Below, one piece after another: positions 49,128 to 59,569 of a DNA stretch of 64,000 nucleotides (within the stretch, counting starts at the first letter, position 1; each line of letters opens with the position of its first letter). The notes beneath the pieces are model-generated. The model was not told the DNA's origin. It did no database searches and saw nothing but the letters and a program-made list of their open reading frames with translations. Location of the stretch: NCBI RefSeq assembly GCF_002925905.1, contig NZ_PRDB01000006.1, positions 124,001 through 188,000 of the forward strand, read 5' to 3'. The stretch comes from Klebsiella michiganensis. Its GTDB lineage: Bacteria > Pseudomonadota > Gammaproteobacteria > Enterobacterales > Enterobacteriaceae. The position numbers were made by a program, and so were the translations under genes.

Positions 49128-49454
49128 ATGTTAAAAACCACGCTGCTTTTCTTTGCTACCGCCCTGTGCGAAATCATTGGCTGCTATTTACCCTGGCTTT
49201 GGTTAAAACGCGGGGCGACGCCCTGGCTGCTGATGCCGACGGCCCTGGCGCTGGCGCTTTTTGTCTGGCTTCTGACGCTGCACCCCGAGGCCAGCGGACG
49301 GGTTTATGCCGCTTACGGTGGGGTATACGTGTGTACTGCGCTGCTGTGGCTGCGCTTTATCGATGGCGTCAAACTCAGCCACTATGATTGGGCCGGCGCG
49401 CTGGTTGCGCTGTGCGGCATGCTGATTATTGTGGCCGGCTGGGGACGCGCATAG
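49128..49454 (+). CDS. ynfA: UPF0060 membrane protein YnfA
   Basis: A 108-residue, four-helix membrane protein, similar in architecture to SMR transporters. Typical motifs: [18 protein letters not shown] with the membrane glutamate and [14 protein letters not shown]. YnfA has been reported as an SMR-like efflux protein in enterobacteria; the physiological substrate is not settled. Divergent from ynfB. Confidence 0.92.
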   Translation: MLKTTLLFFATALCEIIGCYLPWLWLKRGATPWLLMPTALALALFVWLLTLHPEASGRVYAAYGGVYVCTALLWLRFIDGVKLSHYDWAGALVALCGMLIIVAGWGRA

Positions 49455-49594
49455 CCTTCTTATACTGAGTGAGCCGGGCCAGGTGATGCTGTCCCGGCCC
49501 ATCTCTTCCTGCCTTCTCGCTCGCTTTCTCTGTTCACGCCGCTTTTATCCCCGATGGGATACTGTGATCTGCCGCGTCTTTTTCGATCGTTATA

Positions 49595-49607
49595 CTTGTA
49601 TGGTAGT
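49595..49607. promoter_or_regulatory. Shared 13-bp motif upstream of rspA (probable RspR site)
   Basis: CTTGTATGGTAGT lies 54 bases before the rspA ATG and recurs exactly at 53447–53459 upstream of ydfI. A partial dyad (TGTATGGTA) resembles sites of FadR-subfamily GntR proteins. RspR, encoded nearby, is the natural candidate. Confidence 0.55.
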
Positions 49608-49660
49608 AGGTCTGATGGTTTACTTTTACCCACTAACCGCACAGAAGTAAGGAATGAGAA

Positions 49661-50875
49661 ATGAAGATCGTTGCCGCTGAAGTTTTCGTCACCTGTCCGG
49701 GGCGCAACTTCGTCACCCTTAAAGTCACCACTGATGACGGGATCGTCGGGTTAGGTGACGCGACGCTAAACGGTCGCGAGCTGTCCGTTGCGTCCTATCT
49801 GCGGGATCATCTCTGTCCGCAGCTGATTGGCCGCGACGCGCATCGCATCGAAGATATCTGGCAGTTTTTCTACAAGGGCGCCTACTGGCGTCGTGGTCCG
49901 GTCACGATGTCGGCGATTTCCGCTATCGATATGGCGCTCTGGGATATCAAGGCGAAAGCCGCAGGCATGCCGCTATACCAGCTGCTGGGCGGGGCTTCGC
50001 GCGAAGGCGTGATGGTCTACTGCCACACTACGGGTCACTCCATCGATGAAGTGCTGGATGACTACGCGCGCCACAAAGAGAAGGGGTTTAAAGCGATTCG
50101 CGTGCAGTGCGGCGTGCCGGGGATGAAAACCACCTACGGGATGGCGAAAGGTAAAGGGCAGGCCTACGAACCGGCAACCAAAGGCCAGTGGCCGGAAGAG
50201 CAGCTGTGGTCTACCGAGAAGTATCTCGATTTTACGCCACAGCTGTTTGCCGCCGTACGCGAAAAATTTGGCTTTAACGAGCATCTGCTGCACGACATGC
50301 ATCATCGCCTGACGCCGATTGAAGCGGCGCGTTTTGGCAAAAGTATTGAAGATTACCGCCTGTTCTGGATGGAGGATCCGACCCCGGCGGAGAATCAGGC
50401 GTGTTTCCGTTTAATTCGCCAGCATACCGTCACGCCGATTGCCGTCGGAGAAGTCTTCAACAGCATCTGGGATTGTAAACAGCTGATCGAAGAGCAGCTG
50501 ATTGACTATATCCGCACCACCATTACCCACGCAGGCGGGATTACGGGGATGCGTCGGATCGCCGATTTTGCCTCGCTTTATCAGGTACGCACCGGTTCAC
50601 ACGGGCCGTCCGATCTTTCTCCGGTCTGCATGGCGGCCGCGCTGCACTTCGACCTGTGGGTGCCGAATTTTGGCGTCCAGGAATATATGGGCTATTCCGA
50701 ACAGATGCTGGAAGTCTTCCCGCACAGCTGGACGTTTGATAACGGCTATATGCATCCGGGTGAAAAACCGGGGCTGGGAATTGAGTTCGATGAAAAACTG
50801 GCCGCGAAATACCCCTATGAACCGGCCTATTTGCCTGTAGCGCGTCTGGAAGACGGCACGTTGTGGAACTGGTAA
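49661..50875 (+). CDS. rspA: D-mannonate dehydratase-type enolase RspA
   Basis: A 404-residue enolase-superfamily protein, RspA/ManD type. Mannonate dehydratase chemistry yields 2-keto-3-deoxygluconate; many RspA proteins have low activity and the true substrate may differ. Visible features: N-terminal capping domain, metal-ligand stretches [15 protein letters not shown] and AVGEVFNS, and the late [21 protein letters not shown]. It starts an apparent rspA-rspB-ydfJ operon, with TAAGGAATGAG as ribosome site. Confidence 0.9.
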   Translation: MKIVAAEVFVTCPGRNFVTLKVTTDDGIVGLGDATLNGRELSVASYLRDHLCPQLIGRDAHRIEDIWQFFYKGAYWRRGPVTMSAISAIDMALWDIKAKAAGMPLYQLLGGASREGVMVYCHTTGHSIDEVLDDYARHKEKGFKAIRVQCGVPGMKTTYGMAKGKGQAYEPATKGQWPEEQLWSTEKYLDFTPQLFAAVREKFGFNEHLLHDMHHRLTPIEAARFGKSIEDYRLFWMEDPTPAENQACFRLIRQHTVTPIAVGEVFNSIWDCKQLIEEQLIDYIRTTITHAGGITGMRRIADFASLYQVRTGSHGPSDLSPVCMAAALHFDLWVPNFGVQEYMGYSEQMLEVFPHSWTFDNGYMHPGEKPGLGIEFDEKLAAKYPYEPAYLPVARLEDGTLWNW

Positions 50876-50889
50876 AGAAGGAAGTCAAA

Positions 50890-51909
50890 ATGAAAAGTAT
50901 CGTGATTCGCCAGCCCAACGAACTGGTGATTGAAGATCGTCCTATCCCGCAGCCTGCCGCGGGCGAAGTGCGGGTAAAAATTAAGCTGGCGGGGATATGC
51001 GGTTCCGATAGCCATATTTATCGCGGCCACAATCCGTTTGCCAAATACCCGCGCGTTATTGGCCATGAATTTTTTGGCGTTATCGACGCCATCGGAGAAG
51101 GGGTTACCGACAAAGCCATCGGCCAGCGGGTCAGCGTTGATCCGGTCATCAGCTGCGGCCATTGCTATCCTTGCTCGGTGGGCAAACCAAACGTTTGCAC
51201 CTCTTTGGTGGTGCTCGGCGTGCATCGGGATGGCGGCTTTAGCGAGTACGCGGTGGTGCCGGCGAAAAATGCCTGGCAGGTTCCGGACAACGTGACGGAC
51301 AGACATGCGGTGATGATTGAGCCTTTCACTATCGCGGCCAACGTTACCGGGCACGTTTCGCCAACCGATCAGGATATCGCGCTGGTCTACGGCGCCGGGC
51401 CAATGGGCCTGACGACCATTCAGGTGCTGAAGCGGGTGTATCGCGTTAAGCAGGTCATCGTGGTCGATCGCATTGATGAACGCCTGGAGATGGCCCAGCG
51501 TAACGGCGCGGATTGGGTGATTAATAACAGCGTCGTGCCTCTGACGGATACGCTGAAGGCGGAGGGGGTACTACCGACGCTGATTATCGATGCGGCCTGT
51601 CATCCCTCGATTCTACAAGAGGCGGTCACCCTGGCTTCTCCGGCGGCGAGAATTGTTTTAATGGGATTCTCGACGGAGCCTTCGCAGGTTGCACAGCAGG
51701 GTATTACCGGCAAAGAGCTCTCTATTTTCTCGTCGCGTCTTAACGCCAATAAATTCCCGGTGGTCATAAAGTGGCTGGAACAAGGCTTAATTAACCCGGA
51801 GGAGCTGATTACTCATCAATTTGCTTATCAACATGTTATCGATGCACTGGAGCTTTTTGAAAATGACAGGAAACGTTGCTGTAAGGTTTTATTAACCTTC
51901 AGCCAATAA
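50890..51909 (+). CDS. rspB: Zinc-type alcohol dehydrogenase RspB
   Basis: A 339-residue MDR-superfamily dehydrogenase. Catalytic-zinc residues: Cys in LAGICGSDSHIY and the GHEFFG signature; structural-zinc-like cysteines in CGHCYPCSVGKPNVC. Rossmann motif YGAGPMGLTTIQ. Partner of RspA in sugar-acid metabolism; the exact substrate is unknown. The start at 50890 (MKSIVIRQPNEL) has AGAAGGAAGTC upstream and lies 14 bases after rspA. Confidence 0.92.
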   Translation: MKSIVIRQPNELVIEDRPIPQPAAGEVRVKIKLAGICGSDSHIYRGHNPFAKYPRVIGHEFFGVIDAIGEGVTDKAIGQRVSVDPVISCGHCYPCSVGKPNVCTSLVVLGVHRDGGFSEYAVVPAKNAWQVPDNVTDRHAVMIEPFTIAANVTGHVSPTDQDIALVYGAGPMGLTTIQVLKRVYRVKQVIVVDRIDERLEMAQRNGADWVINNSVVPLTDTLKAEGVLPTLIIDAACHPSILQEAVTLASPAARIVLMGFSTEPSQVAQQGITGKELSIFSSRLNANKFPVVIKWLEQGLINPEELITHQFAYQHVIDALELFENDRKRCCKVLLTFSQ

Positions 51910-51952
51910 CAACAGGTGCGGACTCTGTATTCTACAATTAGAGATAATCATT

Positions 51953-53329
51953 ATGACTACCGTAAAAAATGAGAGAACCACTTCCGATCTCATTCGTGCA
52001 GCCGTATCTGGTTGGTTAGGCACGGCACTGGAGTTTATGGATTTCCAACTCTATTCCCTTGGCGCAGCGCTGGTTTTCCATGAGATTTTTTTCCCGGAGC
52101 AATCCGCCGCCATGGCGCTGATTCTGGCAATGGGAACCTACGGCGCGGGCTATATTGCGCGGATCGTCGGCGCCTTTATTTTTGGTAAAATGGGCGACAG
52201 TATTGGGCGCAAGAAGGTTCTGTTTATTACCATCACCATGATGGGGATCTGTACCACGCTTATTGGCGTGCTGCCAACCTATGCCCAGGTTGGTATTTTA
52301 GCGCCGGTGTTGCTTGTGACTTTACGTATTATTCAGGGGTTGGGCGCCGGGGCTGAAATATCAGGTGCGGGTACCATGCTGGCGGAATATGCGCCGAAAG
52401 GTAAGCGTGGAATTATCTCTTCGCTGGTGGCTATGGGCACCAACTGCGGTACGTTAAGCGCCACGGCTATCTGGGCGGTGATGTTCTTCGTGCTGGACCG
52501 TGAACAGCTCGTCGCGTGGGGATGGCGAGTGCCGTTCCTGGCAAGCGTAGTGGTGATGATCTTTGCCATCTGGCTGCGTCTCAATCTGAAAGAGAGCCCG
52601 GTTTTTGAGAAAGTGAGCGAAGACAGCGTCCTGCAGAAAGAGATAGCAACCCAGGAAGGTACCTTTAGCGCCATGCTGAAAAGTAAGTCCTTCTGGCTGG
52701 CGACGGGTCTGCGCTTCGGACAGGCGGGAAATTCAGGATTGTTGCAAACTTTCCTCGCGGGCTATCTGGTACAAACATTACTGTTTGATAAAGCTATCCC
52801 TACCGATGCGTTAATGATTAGCTCTGTTATCGGCTTTATTACCATCCCATTTCTTGGGTGGCTGTCTGATAAAGTGGGGCGTCGCTTACCCTATATTATC
52901 ATTAATATTTCAGCCATTATTCTGGCGTACCCCATGCTGTCGATTATTGTGGATAAGAGCTATAGCGCGAGCACCATCATGGCGTCACTGATCGTCATTC
53001 ATAATATCGCGGTATTGGGTCTGTTTGCGCTGGAAAACATCACCATGGCGGAAATGTTCGGTTCACGTAATCGCTTTACCCGCATGGCAATTTCAAAAGA
53101 GGCGGGGGGATTAGTCGCCGTAGGCTTTGGCCCGGTGCTGGCCGGTATTTTCTGCAATATGACCGGTTCCTGGATGCCCATTGTTGTGATGCTGGTGTGC
53201 TACTCCATCATTGGCTTAATTTCCGCCATTCTGATGCCTGAAGTGCGCGACCGCGATCTGAGCTTGCTGAATGACGCCGCAGACTGCGCGCCGCAGAATA
53301 AAGCGGTGGGTAACGGGCAATATATTTAA
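51953..53329 (+). CDS. ydfJ: MFS transporter of the metabolite:H+ symporter type (YdfJ/RspC)
   Basis: A 458-residue MFS protein with 12 helices. MHS-subfamily features include GWLGTALEFMDFQLYSLG at the N-terminus, GKMGDSIGRKKVL in loop 2–3 and RIIQGLGAGAEISGAGTMLAEYAP in helix 4. Third gene of the rsp operon; probable importer of the sugar acid that RspA/RspB/YdfI act on. It appears full length. A terminator follows. Confidence 0.9.
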   Translation: MTTVKNERTTSDLIRAAVSGWLGTALEFMDFQLYSLGAALVFHEIFFPEQSAAMALILAMGTYGAGYIARIVGAFIFGKMGDSIGRKKVLFITITMMGICTTLIGVLPTYAQVGILAPVLLVTLRIIQGLGAGAEISGAGTMLAEYAPKGKRGIISSLVAMGTNCGTLSATAIWAVMFFVLDREQLVAWGWRVPFLASVVVMIFAIWLRLNLKESPVFEKVSEDSVLQKEIATQEGTFSAMLKSKSFWLATGLRFGQAGNSGLLQTFLAGYLVQTLLFDKAIPTDALMISSVIGFITIPFLGWLSDKVGRRLPYIIINISAIILAYPMLSIIVDKSYSASTIMASLIVIHNIAVLGLFALENITMAEMFGSRNRFTRMAISKEAGGLVAVGFGPVLAGIFCNMTGSWMPIVVMLVCYSIIGLISAILMPEVRDRDLSLLNDAADCAPQNKAVGNGQYI

Positions 53330-53374
53330 AAAACACAAACTCCGCACCGAATGATGATCGCCGTAAATAACATT

Positions 53375-53400
53375 ATGCCGGGCCATTAGCCCGGCATTTT
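53375..53400 (+). terminator. Rho-independent terminator after ydfJ
   Basis: ATGCCGGGC, a 5-base loop and GCCCGGCAT followed by TTTT. It separates the rspA-rspB-ydfJ unit from ydfI. Confidence 0.8.
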
Positions 53401-53446
53401 CACTCTTTTATACTCAGAAATAGCGAAAGTATAACTCGTCCGTCTT

Positions 53447-53459
53447 CTTGTATGGTAGT
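53447..53459. promoter_or_regulatory. Second copy of the rsp motif, upstream of ydfI
   Basis: CTTGTATGGTAGT, identical to the copy upstream of rspA, about 105 bases before the ydfI start. Two exact copies in front of two transcription units of the same pathway point to one regulator, most likely RspR. Confidence 0.55.
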
Positions 53460-53563
53460 TGATAAAAGTCAAAGATATCATACCAATTGCATGAGATGGT
53501 TTATTTCACCAGCCGGTTCCCACTTACCGTGGGGATCCAGAAATCATAAGTATGAGAGCCACC

Positions 53564-55027
53564 ATGGAACATATGCTATTAACAGCGAACGCCACGCTGC
53601 CAGCTTACGATCGCAACGGTCTTATTCCGCGCATCGTTCATTTGGGCTTTGGCGCATTTCATCGCGCTCACCAGGCGGTATATGCCGATATTCTGGCGAC
53701 AGAACACGGCAGCGACTGGGGCTATACAGAAGTGAACCTGATCGGTGGCGAGCAGCAAATCGCCGATCTGCAACAGCAGGATTTACTTTACACCGTCGCC
53801 GAAATGTCGGCGGATGCCTGGACCGCCCGCATTGTTGGCGTGGTCAAAGAGGCGATGCATGCCCAGGTCGATGGTCTGGAAAGCGTGCTGGCAAAAATGT
53901 GCGAGCCTCAGGTCGCTATTGTGTCATTGACCATTACCGAAAAAGGCTACTGCCACTCGCCGGCCAGCGGTGAACTGCAGTTAGATCACCCGTTGATTGT
54001 TGCCGATTTGCAAAACCCTCATCAACCGAAATCCGCGCCGGGCGTGGTGGTAGAAGCGCTGGCACGCCGCAAGGCGGCAGGTCTGCCGGCTTTCAGCGTG
54101 ATGTCCTGCGACAATATGCCGGAAAACGGTCACGTCATGCGTAATGTCGTCTGCGCCTATGCCCGCGCCGTCGATGCCGAATTAGCCGAGTGGATTGCGC
54201 GCAGTGTCACTTTCCCTTCTACCATGGTTGACCGCATCGTACCGGCGGTGACGGCCGAAACGCTGGAGAAAATTGAACAGCTCACCGGCGTTCGCGACCC
54301 GGCCGGCGTCGCCTGCGAACCGTTTCGTCAGTGGGTCATTGAAGACAACTTTGTCGCCGGTCGTCCGCAGTGGGAAAAAGCCGGCGCTGAGCTGGTGTCG
54401 GACGTGCTGCCCTTTGAAGAGATGAAGCTGCGCATGCTGAACGGCAGCCACTCGTTTCTTGCCTGGCTGGGCTATCTGGCGGGATACCAGCATATTAATG
54501 ACTGTATGCAGGACGAAAACTACCGTCGCGCCGCGCGTGCGCTGATGCTGGAGGAGCAGGCGCCGACGCTGAACGTGCAGGGTGTGGATCTGGCACGCTA
54601 TGCCGGTCTGCTGATCGAGCGCTATAGCAACCCGGCGCTGAAGCACCGCACCTGGCAGATAGCGATGGACGGCAGTCAGAAACTACCGCAGCGGATGCTG
54701 GATTCGATTCGCTGGCACCTGGCGCATGGCGGCGACTTTACGCTGTTGGCAATGGGCGTCGCGGCCTGGATGCGCTATGTCAGCGGGGTGGATGACCAGG
54801 GGCAGGCGATTGAAATCTCCGATCCTTTACTGCCGGTAATTGCGCAAACCGTACAGAATAGCGCAGACGGCGAAGAACGCGTGCGCGCGCTGCTGGGTAT
54901 TGAGGCTATTTTCGGTGCCAGCCTGCCCCAGGAGAGCCGTTTCGTGAACGCGGTGGTTCGCGCTTATTTATCCCTGCAGCAGCACGGCGCAAAAGCGACC
55001 GTAGCGGCCTGGGCTCAGGCAAACTAA
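53564..55027 (+). CDS. ydfI: Mannitol dehydrogenase-family oxidoreductase YdfI
   Basis: A 487-residue long-chain dehydrogenase of the fructuronate reductase/mannitol dehydrogenase family, NAD(P)-dependent. Signature [17 protein letters not shown] near residue 24; the conserved [17 protein letters not shown] lies near 290. Collinear with E. coli YdfI. It probably reduces fructuronate or oxidises mannonate and so links to RspA. The ATG at 53564 is chosen by alignment with the E. coli N-terminus; another in-frame ATG lies four codons upstream. Confidence 0.9.
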   Translation: MEHMLLTANATLPAYDRNGLIPRIVHLGFGAFHRAHQAVYADILATEHGSDWGYTEVNLIGGEQQIADLQQQDLLYTVAEMSADAWTARIVGVVKEAMHAQVDGLESVLAKMCEPQVAIVSLTITEKGYCHSPASGELQLDHPLIVADLQNPHQPKSAPGVVVEALARRKAAGLPAFSVMSCDNMPENGHVMRNVVCAYARAVDAELAEWIARSVTFPSTMVDRIVPAVTAETLEKIEQLTGVRDPAGVACEPFRQWVIEDNFVAGRPQWEKAGAELVSDVLPFEEMKLRMLNGSHSFLAWLGYLAGYQHINDCMQDENYRRAARALMLEEQAPTLNVQGVDLARYAGLLIERYSNPALKHRTWQIAMDGSQKLPQRMLDSIRWHLAHGGDFTLLAMGVAAWMRYVSGVDDQGQAIEISDPLLPVIAQTVQNSADGEERVRALLGIEAIFGASLPQESRFVNAVVRAYLSLQQHGAKATVAAWAQAN

Positions 55028-55128
55028 TTTATTTCACCCGCGTGCCGCCGGTCCCGGCGGCATTGCCCTCATGCTTTATCCCTGAACGCTTTTCCCGCCA
55101 GAAATATATTTCGCGTCAGGCGCAATCT

Positions 55129-55142
55129 TTGATCCAGATCGT
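55129..55142. promoter_or_regulatory. Near-consensus FNR/CRP-like site upstream of the Usp gene
   Basis: TTGATCCAGATCGT matches eight of the ten conserved FNR positions. It lies about 165 bases before the ATG of the universal stress protein. Weak evidence; the arm on the right is imperfect. Confidence 0.35.
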
Positions 55143-55304
55143 TGAATATACATAACTTTATCTAACAACAGTTAAGTATAAATAACTGATGTCTATTTTA
55201 ATGAATTAAATATTTATCTGGGTGATTATTCATTCTCCTGGTGAAGTAAATATGGCATGATGAGTTAACTTACTAAGTTTCCTCAGAAAAAAGGAGAACG
55301 GACT

Positions 55305-55736
55305 ATGTACAAAAAAATTTTGCTGCCCGTAGACGTTTTTGAAATGGATTTAAGTGACAAAGCGGTTCGCCATGCTGAGTTTTTAGCATCAGCGGATGAA
55401 GGGGAGATTACGCTGCTCAACGTTCTGCCGAACAGCAGCAGCTCAATTTTACGCGGTTTTGCGGCCGATATACGTAAGTTTGAGGCCTATATGCGTGAGG
55501 AATCGGAGAAAAAGATGAAGACAATATCCCGTCTGTTCTCCATTCCCGCCGAGCGGATTCATTCCAGAGTGGTCTTTGGCAACGTGCGCGATGAAATTCT
55601 GGCGGTGAGCGGCAATGAGGATTTTGACGTTATCGTTATTGGTTCCCGCAAGCCGGGTATATCCACTCATCTTCTTGGTTCAAACGCTGAGTCGATTTTA
55701 CGTCACGCTAAAATACCGGTTCTGGTTGTCAGGTAA
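55305..55736 (+). CDS. Universal stress protein of the UspF/UspG type
   Basis: A 143-residue Usp-domain protein. The start MYKKILLPVDVFEMD and the nucleotide-binding G-2x-G-9x-G(S) pattern in GSRKPGISTHLLGSNAESI suggest the ATP-binding Usp subclass. An AAAAAAGGAGAACGG ribosome site precedes the ATG. Monocistronic; convergent with rspR. Usp proteins of this type are linked to stress survival and adhesion in E. coli; the specific role here is unknown. Confidence 0.88.
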   Translation: MYKKILLPVDVFEMDLSDKAVRHAEFLASADEGEITLLNVLPNSSSSILRGFAADIRKFEAYMREESEKKMKTISRLFSIPAERIHSRVVFGNVRDEILAVSGNEDFDVIVIGSRKPGISTHLLGSNAESILRHAKIPVLVVR

Positions 55737-55779
55737 GTCAATTTCTAGCGGCAGATAACCTGTTCTGCCGCAACTCGTT

Positions 55780-56466
55780 TTATTCCTCGCTGAACCAGTC
55801 GCTGTTTTCCTGACGAACAAGCAGCACGGACTCGCTAATTTCTTGCAGATGCAGGCGCATGGCTTTTTCAACCGCATCCGGATTGCGGGCGACCAGCGGC
55901 TGGAAAATATCATAGTGCTGACGCAGCATCATATCGGGTGGGGTCACATGATCGAGGCTCATATAGCGCACCCGGTCAATGGTGGCTTTAATATTCTCGA
56001 CGGTATCCCAGGCGAGCTGGCAGTCGGCGATTTGCGAGAGCTTCTGGTGAAATTCGTCATCCAGCTGGAAAAAATCCGTTAACTGCTGCCGCTCCACCGC
56101 CGTACGCTGCTGATTGAGATTTTGCTCAAGCTGGTAGAGCTGTTCATCATTCACCATTCCTGCGGCGCGTCGCACCACGGCGCATTCGATGGCCTGGCGG
56201 ACAAAACAGCCGTTACGCACCTGCGAGAGCGAGATTTTATTCACATAGCTGCCGCGCTGCGGACGGATCTGAATTAAGCCATTTTCAGCCAGTTTGATAA
56301 AAGCTTCGCGTACCGGTTGCCGGGAAACGTCAAAGCGCACGGAGACTTCTTTTTCCGAAAGAGGGGTGCCTGGCGGGATCAGACAATGGACGATATCCCG
56401 ACGCAGGATACGATAAATTTGCTGATTAACGGGCTGTGTCGGATTCAGTTGTGCTTCTGCGGCCAT
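55780..56466 (-). CDS. rspR: GntR-family repressor RspR (FadR subfamily)
   Basis: A 228-residue GntR regulator, same length as E. coli RspR (YdfH): N-terminal winged HTH ([25 protein letters not shown]) and all-helical FCD effector domain ([14 protein letters not shown], with likely metal ligands Asp and His). Probable repressor of rspA-rspB-ydfJ and ydfI, with the 13-bp motif listed above as candidate site. Effector probably a sugar acid. Confidence 0.92.
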   Translation of the reverse strand: MAAEAQLNPTQPVNQQIYRILRRDIVHCLIPPGTPLSEKEVSVRFDVSRQPVREAFIKLAENGLIQIRPQRGSYVNKISLSQVRNGCFVRQAIECAVVRRAAGMVNDEQLYQLEQNLNQQRTAVERQQLTDFFQLDDEFHQKLSQIADCQLAWDTVENIKATIDRVRYMSLDHVTPPDMMLRQHYDIFQPLVARNPDAVEKAMRLHLQEISESVLLVRQENSDWFSEE

Positions 56467-56528
56467 GGATGATTACTTTTATATGAGGTATTTGCGCTAT
56501 TTTACGCGTTTTTTGTCTTCCAGCCCAG

Positions 56529-56548
56529 ACCCGGCCCGCGGGCCGGGT
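56529..56548. terminator. GC-rich palindrome after ydfG
   Basis: ACCCGGCCCG/CGGGCCGGGT is a 20-base perfect palindrome just downstream of ydfG. There is no clear T-run; it may be a terminator or a REP-like stem. Confidence 0.45.
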
Positions 56549-56556
56549 TACAGAGC

Positions 56557-57306
56557 TTAGCCCTGGCGGTGCACGTTCAGTCCGGCAAAACTTTGGCTGA
56601 CCGGCATGATTTCCAGGGTATTAATGTTGACGTGTTTTGGCAGGGTTGCGACCCACCAGACCGCTTCGGTGACGTCTTCCGGAGTCAGAGCCTGGGTATT
56701 TTCGTAAGCTTTCTCGGCTTTAGCGTCATCACCTTTAAAGCGCACGTTAGAGAATTCGGTGCCACCGACCAGACCGGGCTCAATATCGGTCACGCGAAGG
56801 GCGGTACCGTGAAGATCGGTACGAAGATTGAGGCTGAACTGACGCACAAACGCTTTGGTCGCGCCGTAGACGTTACCGCCAGCATAAGGCCAGGCGCCGG
56901 CGACCGAACCGATATTGATTACGTGGCCGCGATTACGCTCAACCATTCCCGGCAGAACGGCGCGGGTCATATACACCAGCCCTTTGTTATTGGTGTCAAT
57001 CATGTCTTCCCAGTCTTCAATGTTGGCTTTATGCGCGGGCTCCAGTCCCAGCGCCAGCCCGGCATTATTGACGAGAACATCAATCGCCTGCCAGTCTGCC
57101 GGCAGTCCGGCAATCAGCTCTTCAATGGCTGCACGGTTGCGCACGTCCAACTGGGCGGTATAAAGGTTCTCGCCCAGCTCATCTTTAAGCGTTTTCAGGC
57201 GTTCTTCGCGACGCCCGGTGGCAATCACTTTGTGACCGTTAGCGATAAAACGGCGAGTTATGCTTTCACCAAAACCCGCTGTTGCTCCGGTAACCAGGAT
57301 AATCAT
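56557..57306 (-). CDS. ydfG: NADP-dependent 3-hydroxy acid dehydrogenase YdfG
   Basis: A 249-residue SDR that oxidises L-allo-threonine, serine and 3-hydroxypropionate; it also detoxifies malonic semialdehyde (pyrimidine catabolism) in E. coli. Motifs: TGATAGFG, then NNAGLAL, Ser in NIGSVAGAWPYAGGNVYGATK with YxxxK. The start at 57306 follows TGAGGAACAG and matches the E. coli N-terminus (MIILVTG). Confidence 0.93.
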   Translation of the reverse strand: MIILVTGATAGFGESITRRFIANGHKVIATGRREERLKTLKDELGENLYTAQLDVRNRAAIEELIAGLPADWQAIDVLVNNAGLALGLEPAHKANIEDWEDMIDTNNKGLVYMTRAVLPGMVERNRGHVINIGSVAGAWPYAGGNVYGATKAFVRQFSLNLRTDLHGTALRVTDIEPGLVGGTEFSNVRFKGDDAKAEKAYENTQALTPEDVTEAVWWVATLPKHVNINTLEIMPVSQSFAGLNVHRQG

Positions 57307-57477
57307 CTTACTGTTCCTCAACGATTTTTGTGTCTTCATACCATAGCACGCGATCCCGGCGACGGGTAATGGAAATCACCAGACCTCCCCGCCGAACGCG
57401 GCGGTGAACAGAGTAATCATTGCGGTCAATCAATGAGTTGCCTAATCTTACAGAATAATCGTGTTCAGGAGATGAAG

Positions 57478-59520
57478 ATGTCGGAGAACAATCCTTTTTT
57501 TAGCGTCAGTCTGCTGCCTTATCAGGCGCCGCGTTTCGATTTGATTGACGTGAGTCATTACCGTCCGGCCTTCGACGAGGGCGTTCGTCGCCAGCGCGCA
57601 GAGATTGCCGCTATCGCGAATAACCCGCAGCCGGCTGATTTTGCCAACACGCTGGAAGCCCTGGAACAGAGCGGCCAGCTGCTGGCTCGGGTAACCAACG
57701 TCTTCTTCGCTATGGCGGGCGCGGAGACCAATCCGGCCATTCAGGCGCTTGATGAGCAGTTTTCCTCTGAGCTGGCGGAACTGGCGAATGATATCTGGCT
57801 CAACGATGCCCTTTTTCAACGCGTGAAGCAGGTGTGGGAGCGGCGAGAGTCGCTCTCCCTTGACGCCGAATCCCGACGCCTGCTGGAGGTGACCTGGCAA
57901 CGCTTTACCCTTGCGGGAGCCACGCTTGCGGACGATCAAAAAGCGGCGCTTCGTGCGCTGAATACCGAAGCGGCAGCGCTGCAAAGCCAGTTTCAGCAGC
58001 GCCTGCTGGCGGCGGTAAAATCTGGCGGTCTGGTGGTGGATTACGCTCATCAGCTCGCAGGGCTTAGCGACGATGAGATAAGCGCAGCGGCAGAAGCCGC
58101 GCAGGAGAAGGGATTAGGTGGTCGCTGGTTGCTGTCTTTACTCAATACGACCCAGCAGCCGGCGCTGGTTTCGCTGCAGGACCGGCAGACGCGAGAGAAT
58201 TTGTTTGCAGCAGGCTGGACGCGAAATCAGAAGGGCGATGCGAATGACACTCGCGAGCTGGTACTGCGGCTAGCGGAGCTCCGCGCGCGCAAAGCGCAGC
58301 TGCTGGGCGCTGATGACTTCGCCAGCTGGTCAATGGCCGATCAGATGGCGGGCGATCCGGCAGAGGCGTTTGCCTTTATGCGGCGAATCGCCCCGGCGGC
58401 GAAGGCGCGGGCCGAGCAGGAGCTGGCGGATATTCAGCAAGTTATTGATAATGAAGGCGGTGATTTCCGCGCGGCGGCGTGGGACTGGCTCTATTACGCC
58501 GAGCAGGTGCGCAGGGCGAAATTTGCCATCGATGAAGCGCAGCTCAAGCCCTATTTTGCCCTCGACCGCGTCCTGCGCGACGGCGTGTTCTGGACGGCGA
58601 CACAGCTGTTCGGTATTCGCTTTGTCGAGCGATTCGATATTCCGGTTTATCATCCGGACGTGCAGGTATGGGAAATTATCGACGCTAACGGAGAGGGAAT
58701 TGCGCTGTTCTACGGCGACTACTTCTCGCGGGACAGCAAAAGCGGCGGGGCGTGGATGGGCGTATTTGTTGAACAATCCACCCTGCGTGCGCAGCATCCG
58801 GTAATTTATAACGTCTGTAACTACCAGAAACCCAAAGCCGGACATAGCGCGCTTCTTTCCTGGGATGAGGTCATCACCTTATTTCACGAATTTGGGCATA
58901 CCCTGCACGGCCTGTTTGCCAGCCAGAAGTATGCCAGCCTGTCGGGAACCAATACGCCGCGCGATTTTGTTGAGTTTCCTTCACAGATTTATGAACACTG
59001 GGCCAGCGAGCCGCAGGTATTTGCCCACTATGCGCGGCACCATCAAACCGGGGAAATCATGCCGGCCGCGCTGCGCGACAGCATGTTCCGCGCGGCGAAG
59101 TTTAATAAAGGCTACGACATGAGCGAACTGCTCGCAGCGGCGCTGCTGGATATGCACTGGCATAGCGTGAGGGAGGATAAACTCCCGGACGATGTCGATG
59201 CGTTTGAAGCCGCGTCCCTGCGTGCGGAGAATATGGATCTGGCCGCCGTGCCGCCGCGCTATCGCAGCAGCTATTTTTCGCATATTTTCGGCGGCGGCTA
59301 CGCGGCAGGCTATTACGCTTACCTGTGGACGCAGATGCTGGCGGATGACGGCTACCAGTGGTTTGTTGAGCAGGGTGGTTTAACCCGTGAAAACGGCCAG
59401 CGCTTCCGCGAAGCGATTTTGTCTTGCGGCAATAGTACTGATTTAGCAGAACTTTATCGCCAGTGGCGCGGACACGATCCGCAGATTGAGCCGATGCTGG
59501 AAAACCGCGGGCTGAGCTAG
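57478..59520 (+). CDS. dcp: Peptidyl-dipeptidase Dcp (M3 metallopeptidase)
   Basis: A 680-residue zinc peptidase of the M3 family that removes C-terminal dipeptides. Zinc-binding motif in LFHEFGHTLHGLFA near residue 468, followed by SGTNTPRDFVEFPSQIYEHW, the third ligand region, and the substrate-binding YRSSYFSHIFGGGYAAGYYAYLW. The ATG at 57478 has CAGGAG at ideal spacing; an ATG six bases earlier is too close to it. No signal peptide. It marks the right end of the conserved core segment. Confidence 0.94.
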   Translation: MSENNPFFSVSLLPYQAPRFDLIDVSHYRPAFDEGVRRQRAEIAAIANNPQPADFANTLEALEQSGQLLARVTNVFFAMAGAETNPAIQALDEQFSSELAELANDIWLNDALFQRVKQVWERRESLSLDAESRRLLEVTWQRFTLAGATLADDQKAALRALNTEAAALQSQFQQRLLAAVKSGGLVVDYAHQLAGLSDDEISAAAEAAQEKGLGGRWLLSLLNTTQQPALVSLQDRQTRENLFAAGWTRNQKGDANDTRELVLRLAELRARKAQLLGADDFASWSMADQMAGDPAEAFAFMRRIAPAAKARAEQELADIQQVIDNEGGDFRAAAWDWLYYAEQVRRAKFAIDEAQLKPYFALDRVLRDGVFWTATQLFGIRFVERFDIPVYHPDVQVWEIIDANGEGIALFYGDYFSRDSKSGGAWMGVFVEQSTLRAQHPVIYNVCNYQKPKAGHSALLSWDEVITLFHEFGHTLHGLFASQKYASLSGTNTPRDFVEFPSQIYEHWASEPQVFAHYARHHQTGEIMPAALRDSMFRAAKFNKGYDMSELLAAALLDMHWHSVREDKLPDDVDAFEAASLRAENMDLAAVPPRYRSSYFSHIFGGGYAAGYYAYLWTQMLADDGYQWFVEQGGLTRENGQRFREAILSCGNSTDLAELYRQWRGHDPQIEPMLENRGLS

Positions 59521-59546
59521 CCGAGCGTTTTGACGAGTAGAAGAAG

Positions 59547-59569
59547 ACCGGGCGCAGCGCCCGGTTTTT
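59547..59569 (+). terminator. Rho-independent terminator of dcp
   Basis: ACCGGGCGC and GCGCCCGGT form a 9-bp stem around a single central base, followed by TTTTT. 26 bases after the stop codon. Confidence 0.85.
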
